Shown: positions 52,143 through 62,156, counted from the stretch's first letter. The stretch is 64,000 nt of DNA from an uncultured Phycisphaerae bacterium (GCA_937928595.1 CALGJV010000019.1:1-64000), one strand, 5' to 3'. Numbers and translations are program-made. Notes: generated from the letters alone by a model not told the origin.

Positions 52143-54506
52143 ATGCTGCGCAGGGTGTGGCTGTTTGTTGCGGCGACGTGGGTCGTCGCGAGCGGTGCCG
52201 CCGGGCAGCCGGTGCAGGGGGACGTGGTGCAGGCCGGCTTTCCCGTGGGGCCGGTCTCGACATTCCGCATCGGTCAGTGGTTTCCGATCCAGGTGCGGCT
52301 GACGGTGCAGGGCAGCCTGCCGTTCGCGGGGCTGCTGCGGGCACAGGGGGTCGACCTCGACGGCGACCTGGTCGCGTATACGGAGAACATCACGCTTGGG
52401 CCGGAGACCCCGCTGAAGCGCTTCTGGCTGCTGGCGACCGCCAATTCGCCAGACGAGCTCTGGACGACGGTGGACGTGCTCGGCGGCGAGCGCGTGCTCG
52501 TCACGCGTCTGCCGATGCCTTCTCAGGCGCTCGTTCCGCTCCTGTCCGAGGATCTGCTGATCCTGGACATCAGCTACCCCGCCGTCGCGGCCCTCGACCA
52601 GCTCGCGACCCGCGGCTGGAGCCCCGGCCAGCGGACGGCCGGCGACCGCGCGTTCTACCGCAACATCGTCGTGTCGCGTCTCAGTCCGGCCGACTTGCCC
52701 GACATGTGGTTCGGGCTCGAGGCGGTGAACGTGGTGGTTTGGGACCGGCCGGATCCGACCGCGCTCAGTATCGCCCAAGTCGATGCGCTGGTGGAGTGGG
52801 TGCGGGCGGGCGGCCAGCTCGTGCTCGGCATCGGGCCGAACTGGGCGGCGCTGCGCGGCCACAAGAGCGGACTGCCGGGGATTCTGCCGCTCCAGGGGGA
52901 GGGGCGAACCGTGGAGGTGGACCGGCTGCCGGTCTTCACGGCGCGGGCGGCGCCCCCCGGCGCGCGGGACGTGCCGTTCGAAAGGCCGATTCCGGTCGTG
53001 GTCGCCGACCTCGCCCCGGGCGCCCTGCGCACGTTGGGTGATGCGTGGTCCGGCGGAGCGCTGCACCTGATCAGCATGCGGCTGGTCGATTCGGGCCGCG
53101 TCGTGGCGTCGGCCGCGAGTTTGCGCGACCTGCTGGCCGTGACGCGCGGCGACCTGCGCCTGTTCCGCGAAGTGCTCGACCTGAACGCGTTTACGCCGAA
53201 GTATCGCGAGAATCAGAACGAGCAGACGATGACGTGGGCCGGCGCCCTGCCCCGCGAGGCGTACGACGACGTGGTCAGCGTGGTCGGCTTCACGACGACC
53301 ACGACGCTCAGTGCGCTGGTGATCTTCCTGTTCGTGGTGGCGTACGTTCTGCTGGCCACGCTGGCGACCTGGGCGTGGCTGACGCGACGCCAGCGCGCGC
53401 ACCTGAGCTGGGCGGTTTTCGCCGGCTGGGCCGTGGTCGGCAGCGCGGCCAGCCTCGCAACGGTCGCGGGCATCCGCGGGGTCCTGTCGCGCGGCCTCCA
53501 GTCGCTGTGCGTGCTGGACTTGGAGGCCGGGCAGCGCGCGGCCCGCGGCCCCGTCCTGTTCGGGTTCAGCTCACCGGTGCGGCAGGAGGTCGACCTGTCG
53601 CTGCCGGGGCCCGGGCACTACCTCCGACCGCTGCCGCGCCCGCCGGGCCCGCGTTCCAGCTATGTGACGCCGGACCGATACGAGGCGGATGCGGGGCGGG
53701 CGCGGCTGACGGACGTGCTGGTGCGGGCGACCCTGAAGCAGTTTGCCGGATACTGGCGCGGCGAGCTGGGCGGCACGATCCGCGGTGAGCTCACCGTGGA
53801 CCGCGCCACGGGGCGGCTCACCCCGACGAGCTTCATCGCGAACGACCTGGACGTGCCGCTGGACGGGGGCTACCTGCTGTTCATCGACCCGCGGCACGAG
53901 GACGCGGGCGTGCCGTGCCGCGCGGCCGGACTGGACCTGCTGTACGACCGGCCGACGTCGGTCGAGCGGCCGCAGGTGCCGCCGGCGTACAACATCCTGG
54001 CGGTGCCGGTGCCGCGGCTGGGCGCGGGCGCGGTCGCGCGTGAGCTGGGTGCAGCCCAGTACAAGGCGGTGGACGAAGCGGTGGCGGCGTGGCGCCGCGA
54101 GCGGGAGCGCAAGCGCGGCGAGCTCATCAAGCACGACCTGCCCACGCTGTGGCGTGAGCAGCAGAGCTGGCTGGGCGGGCTGCTGTCGGCGTACCTGACG
54201 GGCCTGGGGCCGCGCGAGCGGGCGCTGCTGCTGGCGTCGACCCGCGGGTTCTTGCTGCCCAACGAGCGCGAGAACTTCGACGTGGCGGGGCCGCCGCTCT
54301 CCACCGAGGGTCTGCCCGAGCTGGACTGCACGCACTGGCTGCTGCGCGACACGGCGGTGCTGCTCGGCTGGTCGGCGCGCCCCGGGCCGGTGTCGCTGCA
54401 ACGCGGCACGACGACGGTGCGGGCCGACAGCGGGCTGACGTTGTACCGGGTGCGCCTGCCGCTGACGTATACGGGAACGCCGCCCGCGCCGGGGAGTCTG
54501 CCGTGA
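52143..54506 (+). CDS. large membrane protein of an ABC export system
   Basis: The 787-residue protein has a signal peptide (1-20) and a periplasmic part with a glutamine-amidotransferase-like alpha/beta domain (ISYPAVAALDQL to VEWVRAGGQLVLG). Two membrane helices follow near 385-412 and 422-445, then a C-terminal soluble part. The arrangement resembles the auxiliary membrane proteins (GldG- or DUF4350-like) encoded with ABC-2 exporters. Its stop overlaps the start of the ATPase gene by four bases (GTGA), strong evidence that they form one operon and probably one complex. Confidence 0.75.
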   Translation: MLRRVWLFVAATWVVASGAAGQPVQGDVVQAGFPVGPVSTFRIGQWFPIQVRLTVQGSLPFAGLLRAQGVDLDGDLVAYTENITLGPETPLKRFWLLATANSPDELWTTVDVLGGERVLVTRLPMPSQALVPLLSEDLLILDISYPAVAALDQLATRGWSPGQRTAGDRAFYRNIVVSRLSPADLPDMWFGLEAVNVVVWDRPDPTALSIAQVDALVEWVRAGGQLVLGIGPNWAALRGHKSGLPGILPLQGEGRTVEVDRLPVFTARAAPPGARDVPFERPIPVVVADLAPGALRTLGDAWSGGALHLISMRLVDSGRVVASAASLRDLLAVTRGDLRLFREVLDLNAFTPKYRENQNEQTMTWAGALPREAYDDVVSVVGFTTTTTLSALVIFLFVVAYVLLATLATWAWLTRRQRAHLSWAVFAGWAVVGSAASLATVAGIRGVLSRGLQSLCVLDLEAGQRAARGPVLFGFSSPVRQEVDLSLPGPGHYLRPLPRPPGPRSSYVTPDRYEADAGRARLTDVLVRATLKQFAGYWRGELGGTIRGELTVDRATGRLTPTSFIANDLDVPLDGGYLLFIDPRHEDAGVPCRAAGLDLLYDRPTSVERPQVPPAYNILAVPVPRLGAGAVARELGAAQYKAVDEAVAAWRRERERKRGELIKHDLPTLWREQQSWLGGLLSAYLTGLGPRERALLLASTRGFLLPNERENFDVAGPPLSTEGLPELDCTHWLLRDTAVLLGWSARPGPVSLQRGTTTVRADSGLTLYRVRLPLTYTGTPPAPGSLP

Positions 54507-55432
54507 TCATCCAGACGATCAACCTGACCAAGCGCTACGGCCAGCTGGTGGCTTTGAACAACCTGCACCTCAACATCGAGGAAGGCGACTGCTTCGGGTA
54601 CATCGGGCCGAACGGCGCCGGCAAGACGACCACCATCCGCATCCTCGCGACGCTGCTCCAGCCCACCTGGGGCGAGGCCCGCGTGTGCGGCCACGTCGTC
54701 GGCTACGAGTCCCGCAAGATCCGCCCGCTGATCGGGTACGTGCCGGACTTCTTCGGCGCGTACGAGGACATGTGCGTGCAGGAGTACCTGGAGTTCTTCG
54801 CGGCCGCGTACGACCTGCACGGGCACAAGCGCACGCAGATCGTGGGCGACGTGCTGGAGCTGACCGACCTGACGTACAAGCGCGACGCGCTGGTGGACTC
54901 GCTCTCGCGCGGCATGAAGCAGCGTCTCAGCATCGCGCGGGTGCTCCTGCACGATCCGAAGCTGCTGCTGCTGGACGAACCGGCCAGCGGGCTCGATCCG
55001 CGGGCCCGCATCGAGATCCGGGAGCTGCTCAAGGAGCTGCACCGGATGGGCAAGACGATCCTGATCAGCTCGCACATCCTGCCGGAACTGGCCGACCTGT
55101 GCACCAGCATCGGCATCCTGGAGCAAGGCGAGCTGGTCTTCCAGGGCTCGGTGCGCGAGGCGGTCCGCCGCGCGCAGCTCGGCACCGTCGTGCACGTCGT
55201 CACGCCGGACGACCAGGCCCGCGCGCTGGACGTCCTGGGCCGGCTGCCGCCGGTGCACAGCGCCGTCGTCCGCGACGGAGCGGTCGTGCTGACGCTCAAG
55301 AGCGACTCCACGGATTTCGGGTTCATTGCCGAGGCGATGCTGGCGAACCGACTGCGGATCCTGGAGATCAAGGCGGAGGAAGTCAACCTCGAGACGGCGT
55401 TCATGCGGCTGACCCAGGGGGTCGTGCAGTAG
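54503..55432 (+). CDS. ABC transporter ATP-binding protein
   Basis: This 309-residue ATPase powers the exporter formed with its neighbours. Walker A is GPNGAGKTTT near 35-44, the signature is LSRGMKQRLSI near 134-144, Walker B with the catalytic Glu is LLLLDEPASGLD near 154-165, and the switch His is in ISSHILPELAD. A DUF4162-like C-terminal part (200-309) is typical of ABC-2 type drug, Gld and Nat exporters. It starts within the preceding stop codon and is directly followed by the permease. Confidence 0.93.
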   Translation: MIIQTINLTKRYGQLVALNNLHLNIEEGDCFGYIGPNGAGKTTTIRILATLLQPTWGEARVCGHVVGYESRKIRPLIGYVPDFFGAYEDMCVQEYLEFFAAAYDLHGHKRTQIVGDVLELTDLTYKRDALVDSLSRGMKQRLSIARVLLHDPKLLLLDEPASGLDPRARIEIRELLKELHRMGKTILISSHILPELADLCTSIGILEQGELVFQGSVREAVRRAQLGTVVHVVTPDDQARALDVLGRLPPVHSAVVRDGAVVLTLKSDSTDFGFIAEAMLANRLRILEIKAEEVNLETAFMRLTQGVVQ

Positions 55433-57325
55433 GTGGCGGACGTGACGGCGCTGAACGACATCGGCCGCTGGCTGTGGCGCCTGCTTCCGGGCAATCCGAT
55501 CCTGCTGCGCGTCGTGGCGGTCGGGTCGAAGCGCCCGCGGCACCTGCTGGCCCGCGTGGCCTACCTCGTCGCGTTGCTGGCCGTGTTCCTTCTGGGCGGC
55601 GGGCTGCTGCTCGGCGGCTCCGGGCAGACGCTGGCCGACCTGGCCAAGCAGGCCACGCGCTCGTTCATGAACGTCAGCATCGTCCAGCTCTTTCTGATGA
55701 GTTTCATCGCGCCGGTGTTCTGCGCCGGCGCGATCACGCAGGAGAAGGACGCGAACACGTACCACATCCTGCTCACCACGCCGCTCACCAACGGTCAGAT
55801 CGTGCTCGGCACGCTGTTCAGCCGCCTGTTCTTCGTCTGGGCGCTGCTGCTGGCGGGGCTGCCCATCTTCTGCGTCACCATGGTCTACGGCGGCGTGACC
55901 ACGGCCGAGATCTTCGAGAGCTTCGGCCTGGCGGCCTGCACGGGACTCATCACCGGCTCGATCGCGATCACCCTCAGCTTTCTGCGCATCGGCACGCCGC
56001 GGACCCTCTTCGCGTTCTTCGCCGGCGTGGCGATCTACCTGCTGGGCGTCGGGCTCGCGGGCCTGTCGTCCGGCACGCGCCTGCCCGAGGCCCCGCCGGG
56101 CACGGGCGGCTGGACGCTCTCCAGCCGCGTCCCGCCGCAGATGAGCTGGCTCGCGCCCCTGCATCCGCTCCTGGCGCTGCTGGTCGTCACCGGCCAGACC
56201 CCCGCGCCGCCGCTGTCCGACGTGTATCACTACGGCTGGCCGGCGCGCTGGCTGCTGGCCTACCCGCAGTACGGCTACATGGCGCTCACGACGCTGGCCT
56301 CGGCGGCGATGGTGGTCGTCAGCCTTTTCTTTGTCCGCCGCGGGGCCCGCGAGGGCGAGAACCGCCTCTGGAACTGGCTGGCCCGCCACCTGCCCCGGCG
56401 GTCCGGCGAGCGCCGCCGCAAGGTGCGCCGCGTCTGGCGCAATCCGATCGCCTGGCGGGAGGCCCAAACCCGGGCCTCGGCCGGCGGACGCTCGCTGTTG
56501 CGCCCGGTATTCGTCGTCGCCGGCGTGCTGGCCGGCGGGACGCTGTTTCTCGGGCACTACGGCGGCTGGTGGGGTCTGGGCGCGGCCAATCCCGGCGAGA
56601 CGCGCTTCCTGCTCACGGTGTTCGTGTGGCTCGAGCTGGCCGTCATCCTGCTGGTCGTGACCAACACCGCCGCGACGACGCTCACCCGCGAGAAGGAAGC
56701 GCAGACGATGGAGCTGCTGCTCGCGACGCCGCTGACGAGTCGCTACATCGTGGCCGGCATGCTCCAGGGGCTCGTGCGGCTCGCCCTGCCGCTCATTGCC
56801 GTGCCGACGGGGGTGATCCTCGCGTTCGCGGCGGCCGGGCTGCTCGCCGCGTCGCCGCCCGTCGCGCCGCCCGAGGCGGTCATCGGCGTGCCGCTGCTGA
56901 TGACCAGCTTCGCGGCGCTGGCCGCAATGATCGGCCTGCACTTCTCGCTCGTTTCGCGGAAGACGGTGAAGGCGGTGATGACCGCCACGGCCGTCGTGCT
57001 GGGGGCGGCGGGACTGCTGAGCGCCTGCGGCGCGTTTCTATCCGATCAAAACAGCCTCCTGGCGGCGGTGCTGCTGCCGTTCACGCCATTCCCCGCCGTG
57101 CAGGCGGTGCTGGACCCGTGGAGTGTGCTCGGACGCCACGTGACGAGGAACGCGTGGGGCGGCGGCCCGGCCCCGGCGCCGTCCGTCGCGGCCATCAACT
57201 CGTTTCGGACGGTCGCGTTCACCTTCAGTCTCGTCGGCAGCGCCGTCTACCTCGGCATCACATACGCATTCCACAAAGGCATGGTGCGGAACTTCGACAT
57301 GATCGTGCGGCGCCAGGCGCTGTAA
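55433..57325 (+). CDS. ABC-2 type permease
   Basis: The 630-residue protein is a polytopic permease with twelve or so hydrophobic helices arranged as two related halves. Both halves contain the motif ITxEKDANTYHILLTTPL or LTREKEAQTMELLLATPL, which marks ABC-2 family coupling helices. It looks like an internally fused pair of half permeases, about twice the usual length. The GTG start follows the ATPase stop with no spacer, indicating coupled translation. The substrate of the exporter is unknown. Confidence 0.87.
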   Translation: MADVTALNDIGRWLWRLLPGNPILLRVVAVGSKRPRHLLARVAYLVALLAVFLLGGGLLLGGSGQTLADLAKQATRSFMNVSIVQLFLMSFIAPVFCAGAITQEKDANTYHILLTTPLTNGQIVLGTLFSRLFFVWALLLAGLPIFCVTMVYGGVTTAEIFESFGLAACTGLITGSIAITLSFLRIGTPRTLFAFFAGVAIYLLGVGLAGLSSGTRLPEAPPGTGGWTLSSRVPPQMSWLAPLHPLLALLVVTGQTPAPPLSDVYHYGWPARWLLAYPQYGYMALTTLASAAMVVVSLFFVRRGAREGENRLWNWLARHLPRRSGERRRKVRRVWRNPIAWREAQTRASAGGRSLLRPVFVVAGVLAGGTLFLGHYGGWWGLGAANPGETRFLLTVFVWLELAVILLVVTNTAATTLTREKEAQTMELLLATPLTSRYIVAGMLQGLVRLALPLIAVPTGVILAFAAAGLLAASPPVAPPEAVIGVPLLMTSFAALAAMIGLHFSLVSRKTVKAVMTATAVVLGAAGLLSACGAFLSDQNSLLAAVLLPFTPFPAVQAVLDPWSVLGRHVTRNAWGGGPAPAPSVAAINSFRTVAFTFSLVGSAVYLGITYAFHKGMVRNFDMIVRRQAL

Positions 57326-57339
57326 TGCCCGGCGCGCGC

Positions 57340-57375
57340 CGGCGGCCGGCCGCGCGGAGCGCCGACCGGCCGCCG
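57340..57375. terminator. bidirectional terminator hairpin
   Basis: CGGCGGCCGG (57340-57349) pairs perfectly with CCGGCCGCCG (57366-57375) around a 16-base loop. It lies between the ends of the convergent permease and met-zincin genes. Confidence 0.65.
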
Positions 57376-57395
57376 GGGACGCGGGACGGTCGTCG

Positions 57396-60152
57396 TCAGG
57401 GCGCGATGTACTGGGCCTCGAGGACGCGGTCGATGCGCGACTTGCACTCGGTCAGGTGCGCGCGGGACGCGAAGTCGACCGGGCTGCCGAGGGCCTTGCC
57501 GATCTGCTCGCTCTTGCGCCGCAGCTCGTAGCGCAGCATGGACTGCACGTCGGCCGGCAGCACGCCGCCCGGGGCGGTGCGCGCCAGGGCGATGAGCACG
57601 TCCAGGTGCGCGAGCTGGAGGCTGCGCGCGATCAGCGGAATCATGGGCTGCGCGTCGGTGAAGGGGCCGGCGCCGGGCTGGGTGAGCTGCGGCCAGATCG
57701 CCGCGCTGAGCGTCTGGAGCAGCTCGGCGACGGTGAAGCGTTCGGGCCCCTCGGCCTTCAGTTCGGCGTCGTGCAGCCGCTCGAGCACCGGCGGGGCCAG
57801 CAGGTCGAGCAGGGACGACGTCTGCATCGCGAGGATGCGGTCGGACACCGGGTAGTCCAGACGCGTCGGAGCGCGGACGCCCCAGTGCGACCAGCGCGTC
57901 GGGGCGAGCTGGTTGAGCAGGGCCGGGGGCACGCGGAAGAAATCCGCGTTGAACACGGTGCTTCCGAGGTACTGGAGCGCGGCGCGCTGCTGCTCGGCCG
58001 GCACGAGCACGAACGGAGCGCGGGCGTCCGGGTCCCCCTGCTGGTCCCGGTGGAAGTACTGCCCGCTGACGAGCCGCGCGACGTACTGGAGGTTGCGGTG
58101 ACGCTCGGACCAGAGCACATCGAAGGCCCGCGTCAGGTAGTAGCGCGGCTCGCCGGGCTGGAGGGCCCATTCGGTGATCGTGGCGAGCAGCTCGTCGACC
58201 AGCGCGATGCGGGCCGCGGCGTAGTCGATCGGGCTGGTGGACAGATCGTACCGGTTCACCAGCGGGTCGGGCGAGTACACCCACTCCGTGTCTTCGTCCG
58301 TGGCGTACTGAAGCTCGGGCTTCGTGCCGCGGCTGGCGATCTCCCGGAGGAACTCCTCCTCGGACTTGCCGGTCGGCGAGGCGTAGCCGTACTCGATGGC
58401 CCACTCGTCGTAGGGGCCGATCGTCGGCGTGACGAAGTGCCGCACGGACTCGAGCTTGTCGCCGGCGAAGAACAGCAGCGGGTTGTAGTCCATGACCGAC
58501 GCGGTGGTGGGCTCGCTGGTCTCGTTGCGGCGGCGGCGGATCTCGTCCAGCGGCAGCCAGGCCGAGGCCTTGAAGTTGTGCCGCAGGCCGAGCGTGTGGC
58601 CGACCTCGTGCGTGACGACTTCCCGGATCGCCTCGCCGATGGCCCGCTCGGGCAGCCGTTTCGACCCGCCGCCCGTCGCCAGCAGCGCGGCGTGCGCCAG
58701 CGCGAGTTGGTGCTGCATCCCGCGGCCGTAGGTGCACGTGCAGCGACCCTGCCGGTGCAGCTCCGCCTCCAGCGCGCTCCACGCCTGGAGCGCCGGGTCC
58801 GCTTGCTCGCGCGCATGCCACGCCTTCAGGAAGGGCGGCACCGCCTCCGGCTGCGTGCGCAGCCAGTGCTCGAAGGCGGGCCCTCGGACGTCCGCCATGG
58901 CCGCGGGCCCGTACAGGTCGAACTCGTACGTCCAGGCCCGCACGAACGCGTCGTCGAACAGAATGTCGGCGTCGAGGATCTGCCCCGTCCGCGGATCGGT
59001 CCGCGACGGCCCGACCGCGAACGCCCGGCCCGACACGCCCCAGCGGAAGAAGTTGTAACGCGCGTCTTCGGGGTCGTAGCTCGCGTACTCGTTGTCGTCG
59101 GTCTGCTGCTGCACGACGATCGCGTCGACGTACCCGATGCGCTCGAACGCGCGGTTCCACTCCAGGATCCCGTCGCGCACCCAGCGGCGCCACTGGATCG
59201 GCACCGTCTTCTCAATGATGAAGACGATCGGCTCCTTCGGCGGCGACAGTTCCAGTGACGGGTCGCGCTTCTCGAGCTTCCAGCGGTTGATGTAGCGGTC
59301 GAACGTCTCGCGCTCGCTCGGCTTCTTCGACCAGTCGAGCTGGACCGTCAGGAAGTACCCCACCCGCGGGTCCGCCACCCGCGGCTTGTAACTGCCCAGC
59401 TTGGGCAGACGCCGAAAAGCGTACGAAACCCCCACGTACCGCCCCCCCTGACCGCCGGACACCGCCAGGTCCGCGTCGATCAGGATGTTGTCGGGAAACA
59501 CCTTGACCTTCGACCACGTGCTGAGCTCGCCCCGGACCTGCCCGCCCCCCAGCGCCCCCACCCGTGCCAGGTCGGACTTGAGCAGCGGCCCCAGGTCGAT
59601 CAGCACGTCGCCCTGCGGCGACATGCCGATGATGGGCACCGCCGCCAGGTAGCTCTCGGGGTACGTCCGGTTCACCGCGTCCGTGATCGGCGCGTTCTGC
59701 GGACGCACGTAGCGCGTGTCCGGCACCGTCAGCTTGAGCTGGTTGCCGGCGATCTCCCAGCGGAACAGCTCGTCGTTCCACATCCACCCCGCCAGCGCCC
59801 CGCGCGAAATGCTCGTTGCGAACAGCAGGTCTTCGCCGATTAGGTTCTTCGGGATCTTCGCCAGCAGCCGCTCGGGGTCGCGCTGCCGATCGCTCGGCTC
59901 GAACCGGTACAGCGTGAACAGCCCCTCGAGAGCCTGCATGTCCTTCGTGGCCTCATCGATCGTCGGGAAGCGTTTCGGCTTTTCCTTCTCCCCGCTCTCG
60001 ACGCTGGATTTGGCGGGGGCGGGAGGCGTCGGCTGCGCCACCTCCGGCGTCACGGGCTCCGGGTTCGACTGCGCCGCCGCCGGCGCTCCGAAGGCGACGA
60101 GCACCGCCAGTGCCGCCGCGCAGACGGCTTCACGCCGCATCGTCCTGCTCAT
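57396..60152 (-). CDS. secreted zinc metalloprotease of the DUF5117/DUF4953 type
   Basis: The 918-residue protein has a signal peptide cut near AAAQ and a Pro/Glu linker. The N-terminal domain is of DUF5117/5118 type, and the catalytic domain is a met-zincin with HEVGHTLGLRH (His515, Glu516, His519, His525) and downstream SVMDYNP, which supplies the Met-turn. The C-terminal 300 residues are helical. Relatives are large extracellular or periplasmic proteases of Bacteroidota and planctomycetes. The ATG at 60152 has GGAG six bases upstream; an earlier in-frame start at 60206 lacks a site. Confidence 0.9.
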   Translation of the reverse strand: MSRTMRREAVCAAALAVLVAFGAPAAAQSNPEPVTPEVAQPTPPAPAKSSVESGEKEKPKRFPTIDEATKDMQALEGLFTLYRFEPSDRQRDPERLLAKIPKNLIGEDLLFATSISRGALAGWMWNDELFRWEIAGNQLKLTVPDTRYVRPQNAPITDAVNRTYPESYLAAVPIIGMSPQGDVLIDLGPLLKSDLARVGALGGGQVRGELSTWSKVKVFPDNILIDADLAVSGGQGGRYVGVSYAFRRLPKLGSYKPRVADPRVGYFLTVQLDWSKKPSERETFDRYINRWKLEKRDPSLELSPPKEPIVFIIEKTVPIQWRRWVRDGILEWNRAFERIGYVDAIVVQQQTDDNEYASYDPEDARYNFFRWGVSGRAFAVGPSRTDPRTGQILDADILFDDAFVRAWTYEFDLYGPAAMADVRGPAFEHWLRTQPEAVPPFLKAWHAREQADPALQAWSALEAELHRQGRCTCTYGRGMQHQLALAHAALLATGGGSKRLPERAIGEAIREVVTHEVGHTLGLRHNFKASAWLPLDEIRRRRNETSEPTTASVMDYNPLLFFAGDKLESVRHFVTPTIGPYDEWAIEYGYASPTGKSEEEFLREIASRGTKPELQYATDEDTEWVYSPDPLVNRYDLSTSPIDYAAARIALVDELLATITEWALQPGEPRYYLTRAFDVLWSERHRNLQYVARLVSGQYFHRDQQGDPDARAPFVLVPAEQQRAALQYLGSTVFNADFFRVPPALLNQLAPTRWSHWGVRAPTRLDYPVSDRILAMQTSSLLDLLAPPVLERLHDAELKAEGPERFTVAELLQTLSAAIWPQLTQPGAGPFTDAQPMIPLIARSLQLAHLDVLIALARTAPGGVLPADVQSMLRYELRRKSEQIGKALGSPVDFASRAHLTECKSRIDRVLEAQYIAP

Positions 60153-60269
60153 GCCAGTCTCCATTCCTGACGGATCCGCACACGCCCAAAGCGCGGGCGA
60201 CCGCACCCGGGTCGCCCGCCCCTCGTCAAGTCTAGCCGTGCCGCCGGGGGTTGGCGACGCGCGCCGCCG

Positions 60270-60938
60270 TCACCGGTACGCTTCGCGCGCGACGAAACGC
60301 GACCGCGCGTGCTCGGCCACCACGGCCGGCACCCCCGCCGCCAGCCGGTTCGGGGGTACGTCCCGAATGACCACGGTGCCGGCCTCGACATGTGCGCCGG
60401 CGCCGATCGTCCGGCCGGGGATCACCGTCGCCCCGATCTCCAGGCGCGCGAAGTCGCCGACCTGCACGCCGCCCGCCAGCCGCACCGCCGGCCCCAGGAA
60501 CACGCCGCAACCCAGCACGTTGTCGTGCTCCGCGATCGCGCCCGCGCCCATCACGACGTGCGGGCCGAGGCGCGCATGCACGCAGATCGTCGCCCGCGGG
60601 CCGATGATGGCGTGCGGCCCGACCTCGGCCGAGCGGGCTCGGCTTGCGAGCGGGTGAATGGCCGACACCAGTTCGAACCCCAGCCGCGCCAGCGTCTCGG
60701 CCAGGGCTACCCGCGTGACGTTGTCGCCGATCGCGACGATCGCCCGCGACAAACCGGCCTGACGCAGCGGCTCCAGCTGCTCGAGACCACCGCGCACCGG
60801 CAGACCGCCGATCTCCGTCCGCGCCAGCGCGGGATTGGAATCGAGGAAACAGACCGGGCGGTAGTGCCCTGCCTGTTGCAGGATGTCCAGCACCTGGCGA
60901 CCCAGCCCGCCGGCGCCGAAGATGAGCGTATCGTACAT
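60270..60938 (-). CDS. NeuD/PglD-family sugar O- or N-acyltransferase
   Basis: The 222-residue protein has an N-terminal Rossmann-like domain (TLIFGAGGLGRQVLDIL) and a C-terminal left-handed beta helix of hexapeptide repeats (VGPHAIIGPRATICVHA onward to the GVPAVVAE cap). This is the layout of NeuD and PglD, acetyl-CoA-dependent acyltransferases that modify amino sugars in surface glycans. The probable catalytic His lies in AIAEHDNVLG. No other glycan genes are adjacent, so the sugar is unknown. GGGAG lies six bases before the ATG. Confidence 0.9.
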   Translation of the reverse strand: MYDTLIFGAGGLGRQVLDILQQAGHYRPVCFLDSNPALARTEIGGLPVRGGLEQLEPLRQAGLSRAIVAIGDNVTRVALAETLARLGFELVSAIHPLASRARSAEVGPHAIIGPRATICVHARLGPHVVMGAGAIAEHDNVLGCGVFLGPAVRLAGGVQVGDFARLEIGATVIPGRTIGAGAHVEAGTVVIRDVPPNRLAAGVPAVVAEHARSRFVAREAYR

Positions 60939-61135
60939 GCCGCGCTCCCGCAGGCACTTTCTATCGGCCGATTCGACGCCGCGACTGGGTCGCTATACGC
61001 TATGACGCGGGGTGTCCGCCGCGTCCGACGGAATCCAGCATGGCGGCACCGCCCGCGGCCGATTGGGAATTGCGGGACTCGTGCGGCGCACGGCCTTATA
61101 CCGGTCGGCGCCGGCTTCGTTGCGGAGGCCTCACG

Positions 61136-61672
61136 ATGTTTCACCGTACCTGGGCACTGGCGGCGTTCGGCGTGCTGATTCTCGGCCAGACGGCGGCCTC
61201 GCCGGGACCTCAGAAGCCGGCGGACTCGCAGCCTGCGGCCCGCCCCGGCGAGAGCGCGGCAGGCGGCCGCCGTCCCCAGCAGTCGGACGTGTTGCGGGAC
61301 CTGCTGCTGCAACAGGGACGCAACCGGCCGGTTCCGGCGAGGGCTCCTGAAACGACCGCGGCTGGCGGGCCGCGACTCGGCCCGGACGGGCAACCGCTCC
61401 TGCTGGAAGGCACGTTCCTGATCGAGCGTCCCGGCCGACTCGTGTACGATGGCGGTCGCCCGCGCTTCGAGTTCCTGCTGGACGACGGCGCTACGGCGCC
61501 GCGAATCGTCGAGTTGCTTCCGAACCAACTCCTCGAAACGCTCGAGCAAGAAGCCAGACTCGGCTTCTCGGAGTTTGTCATCTCAGCGGAAGTGACGCAG
61601 TACCACGGGGCCAACTATCTCATTCTGCGCAAGGTGTTGCGGCGCGTGTCGAACGGGAATTTGGGTCCCTGA
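61136..61672 (+). CDS. small exported protein, planctomycete type
   Basis: The 178-residue protein has a signal peptide or anchor (about 5-22) and a disordered Pro/Ala/Arg linker to residue 85. A compact beta domain follows, with LLLEGTFLIERPGRLVYDGG, RPRFEFLLDDG and ISAEVTQYHGANYLILRKVL. The last motif, a conserved YxGxNYLxLRKV, is one I associate with small envelope proteins of planctomycetes whose function is unknown. GGAGG stands seven bases before the ATG. It is transcribed divergently from the acyltransferase gene. Confidence 0.65.
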   Translation: MFHRTWALAAFGVLILGQTAASPGPQKPADSQPAARPGESAAGGRRPQQSDVLRDLLLQQGRNRPVPARAPETTAAGGPRLGPDGQPLLLEGTFLIERPGRLVYDGGRPRFEFLLDDGATAPRIVELLPNQLLETLEQEARLGFSEFVISAEVTQYHGANYLILRKVLRRVSNGNLGP

Positions 61673-61851
61673 GTGAGCGACAGGAACTCATCTTCTTTCA
61701 CTATAAAAAGTTAGAACAATGATGGCCCTGGGGTGCGCGCCGTGATGGCGGGGGCCGTGGGTGGGCTTTGAGCTTTGATGGGGCGACGAGAGGCTGCTGG
61801 CAAGACCTCTCCGGGAGAAAAATCCACTCAGGTTTCGATAAAATAGAGAAT

Positions 61852-61868
61852 ATCAATCTAAGATTGAT
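61852..61868. repeat. palindrome ATCAATC-TAA-GATTGAT
   Basis: Seven-base arms are perfect around a three-base centre. The size and AT-richness suit a binding site of a dimeric regulator or integrase, but no partner gene is adjacent. Confidence 0.55.
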
Positions 61869-62156
61869 TAATGGCTGAGGACCATACTTGTTCTGCGACG
61901 CTGCGCGATATCGCAATCTGTAGTACTAATGACGTTTCACATCTAGCGGGTGCCGTTCATTTGTCCCCATCCGGGCGATAATCGGGAGAACTGCGCCACG
62001 ACATCAGAGTGGAGTCTGTGGTAGACTTCGGACGTCACGAGAGGAAGATAATGGGGAACTGAGCAGCGGAGTCCGATCGCGACCCTTCGGAGGGTCCAGA
62101 CTCTTGTGGATCCCGGTCGGCAGTACCGTTCAGGGATGAGCGGCCAGCGACCGAAC

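Noticed and set aside
53870-56941. Minus-strand open frame of over 1000 codons opposite the ABC operon
   Set aside because: It is antisense to three genes with strong motifs; the product is charged low-complexity sequence.
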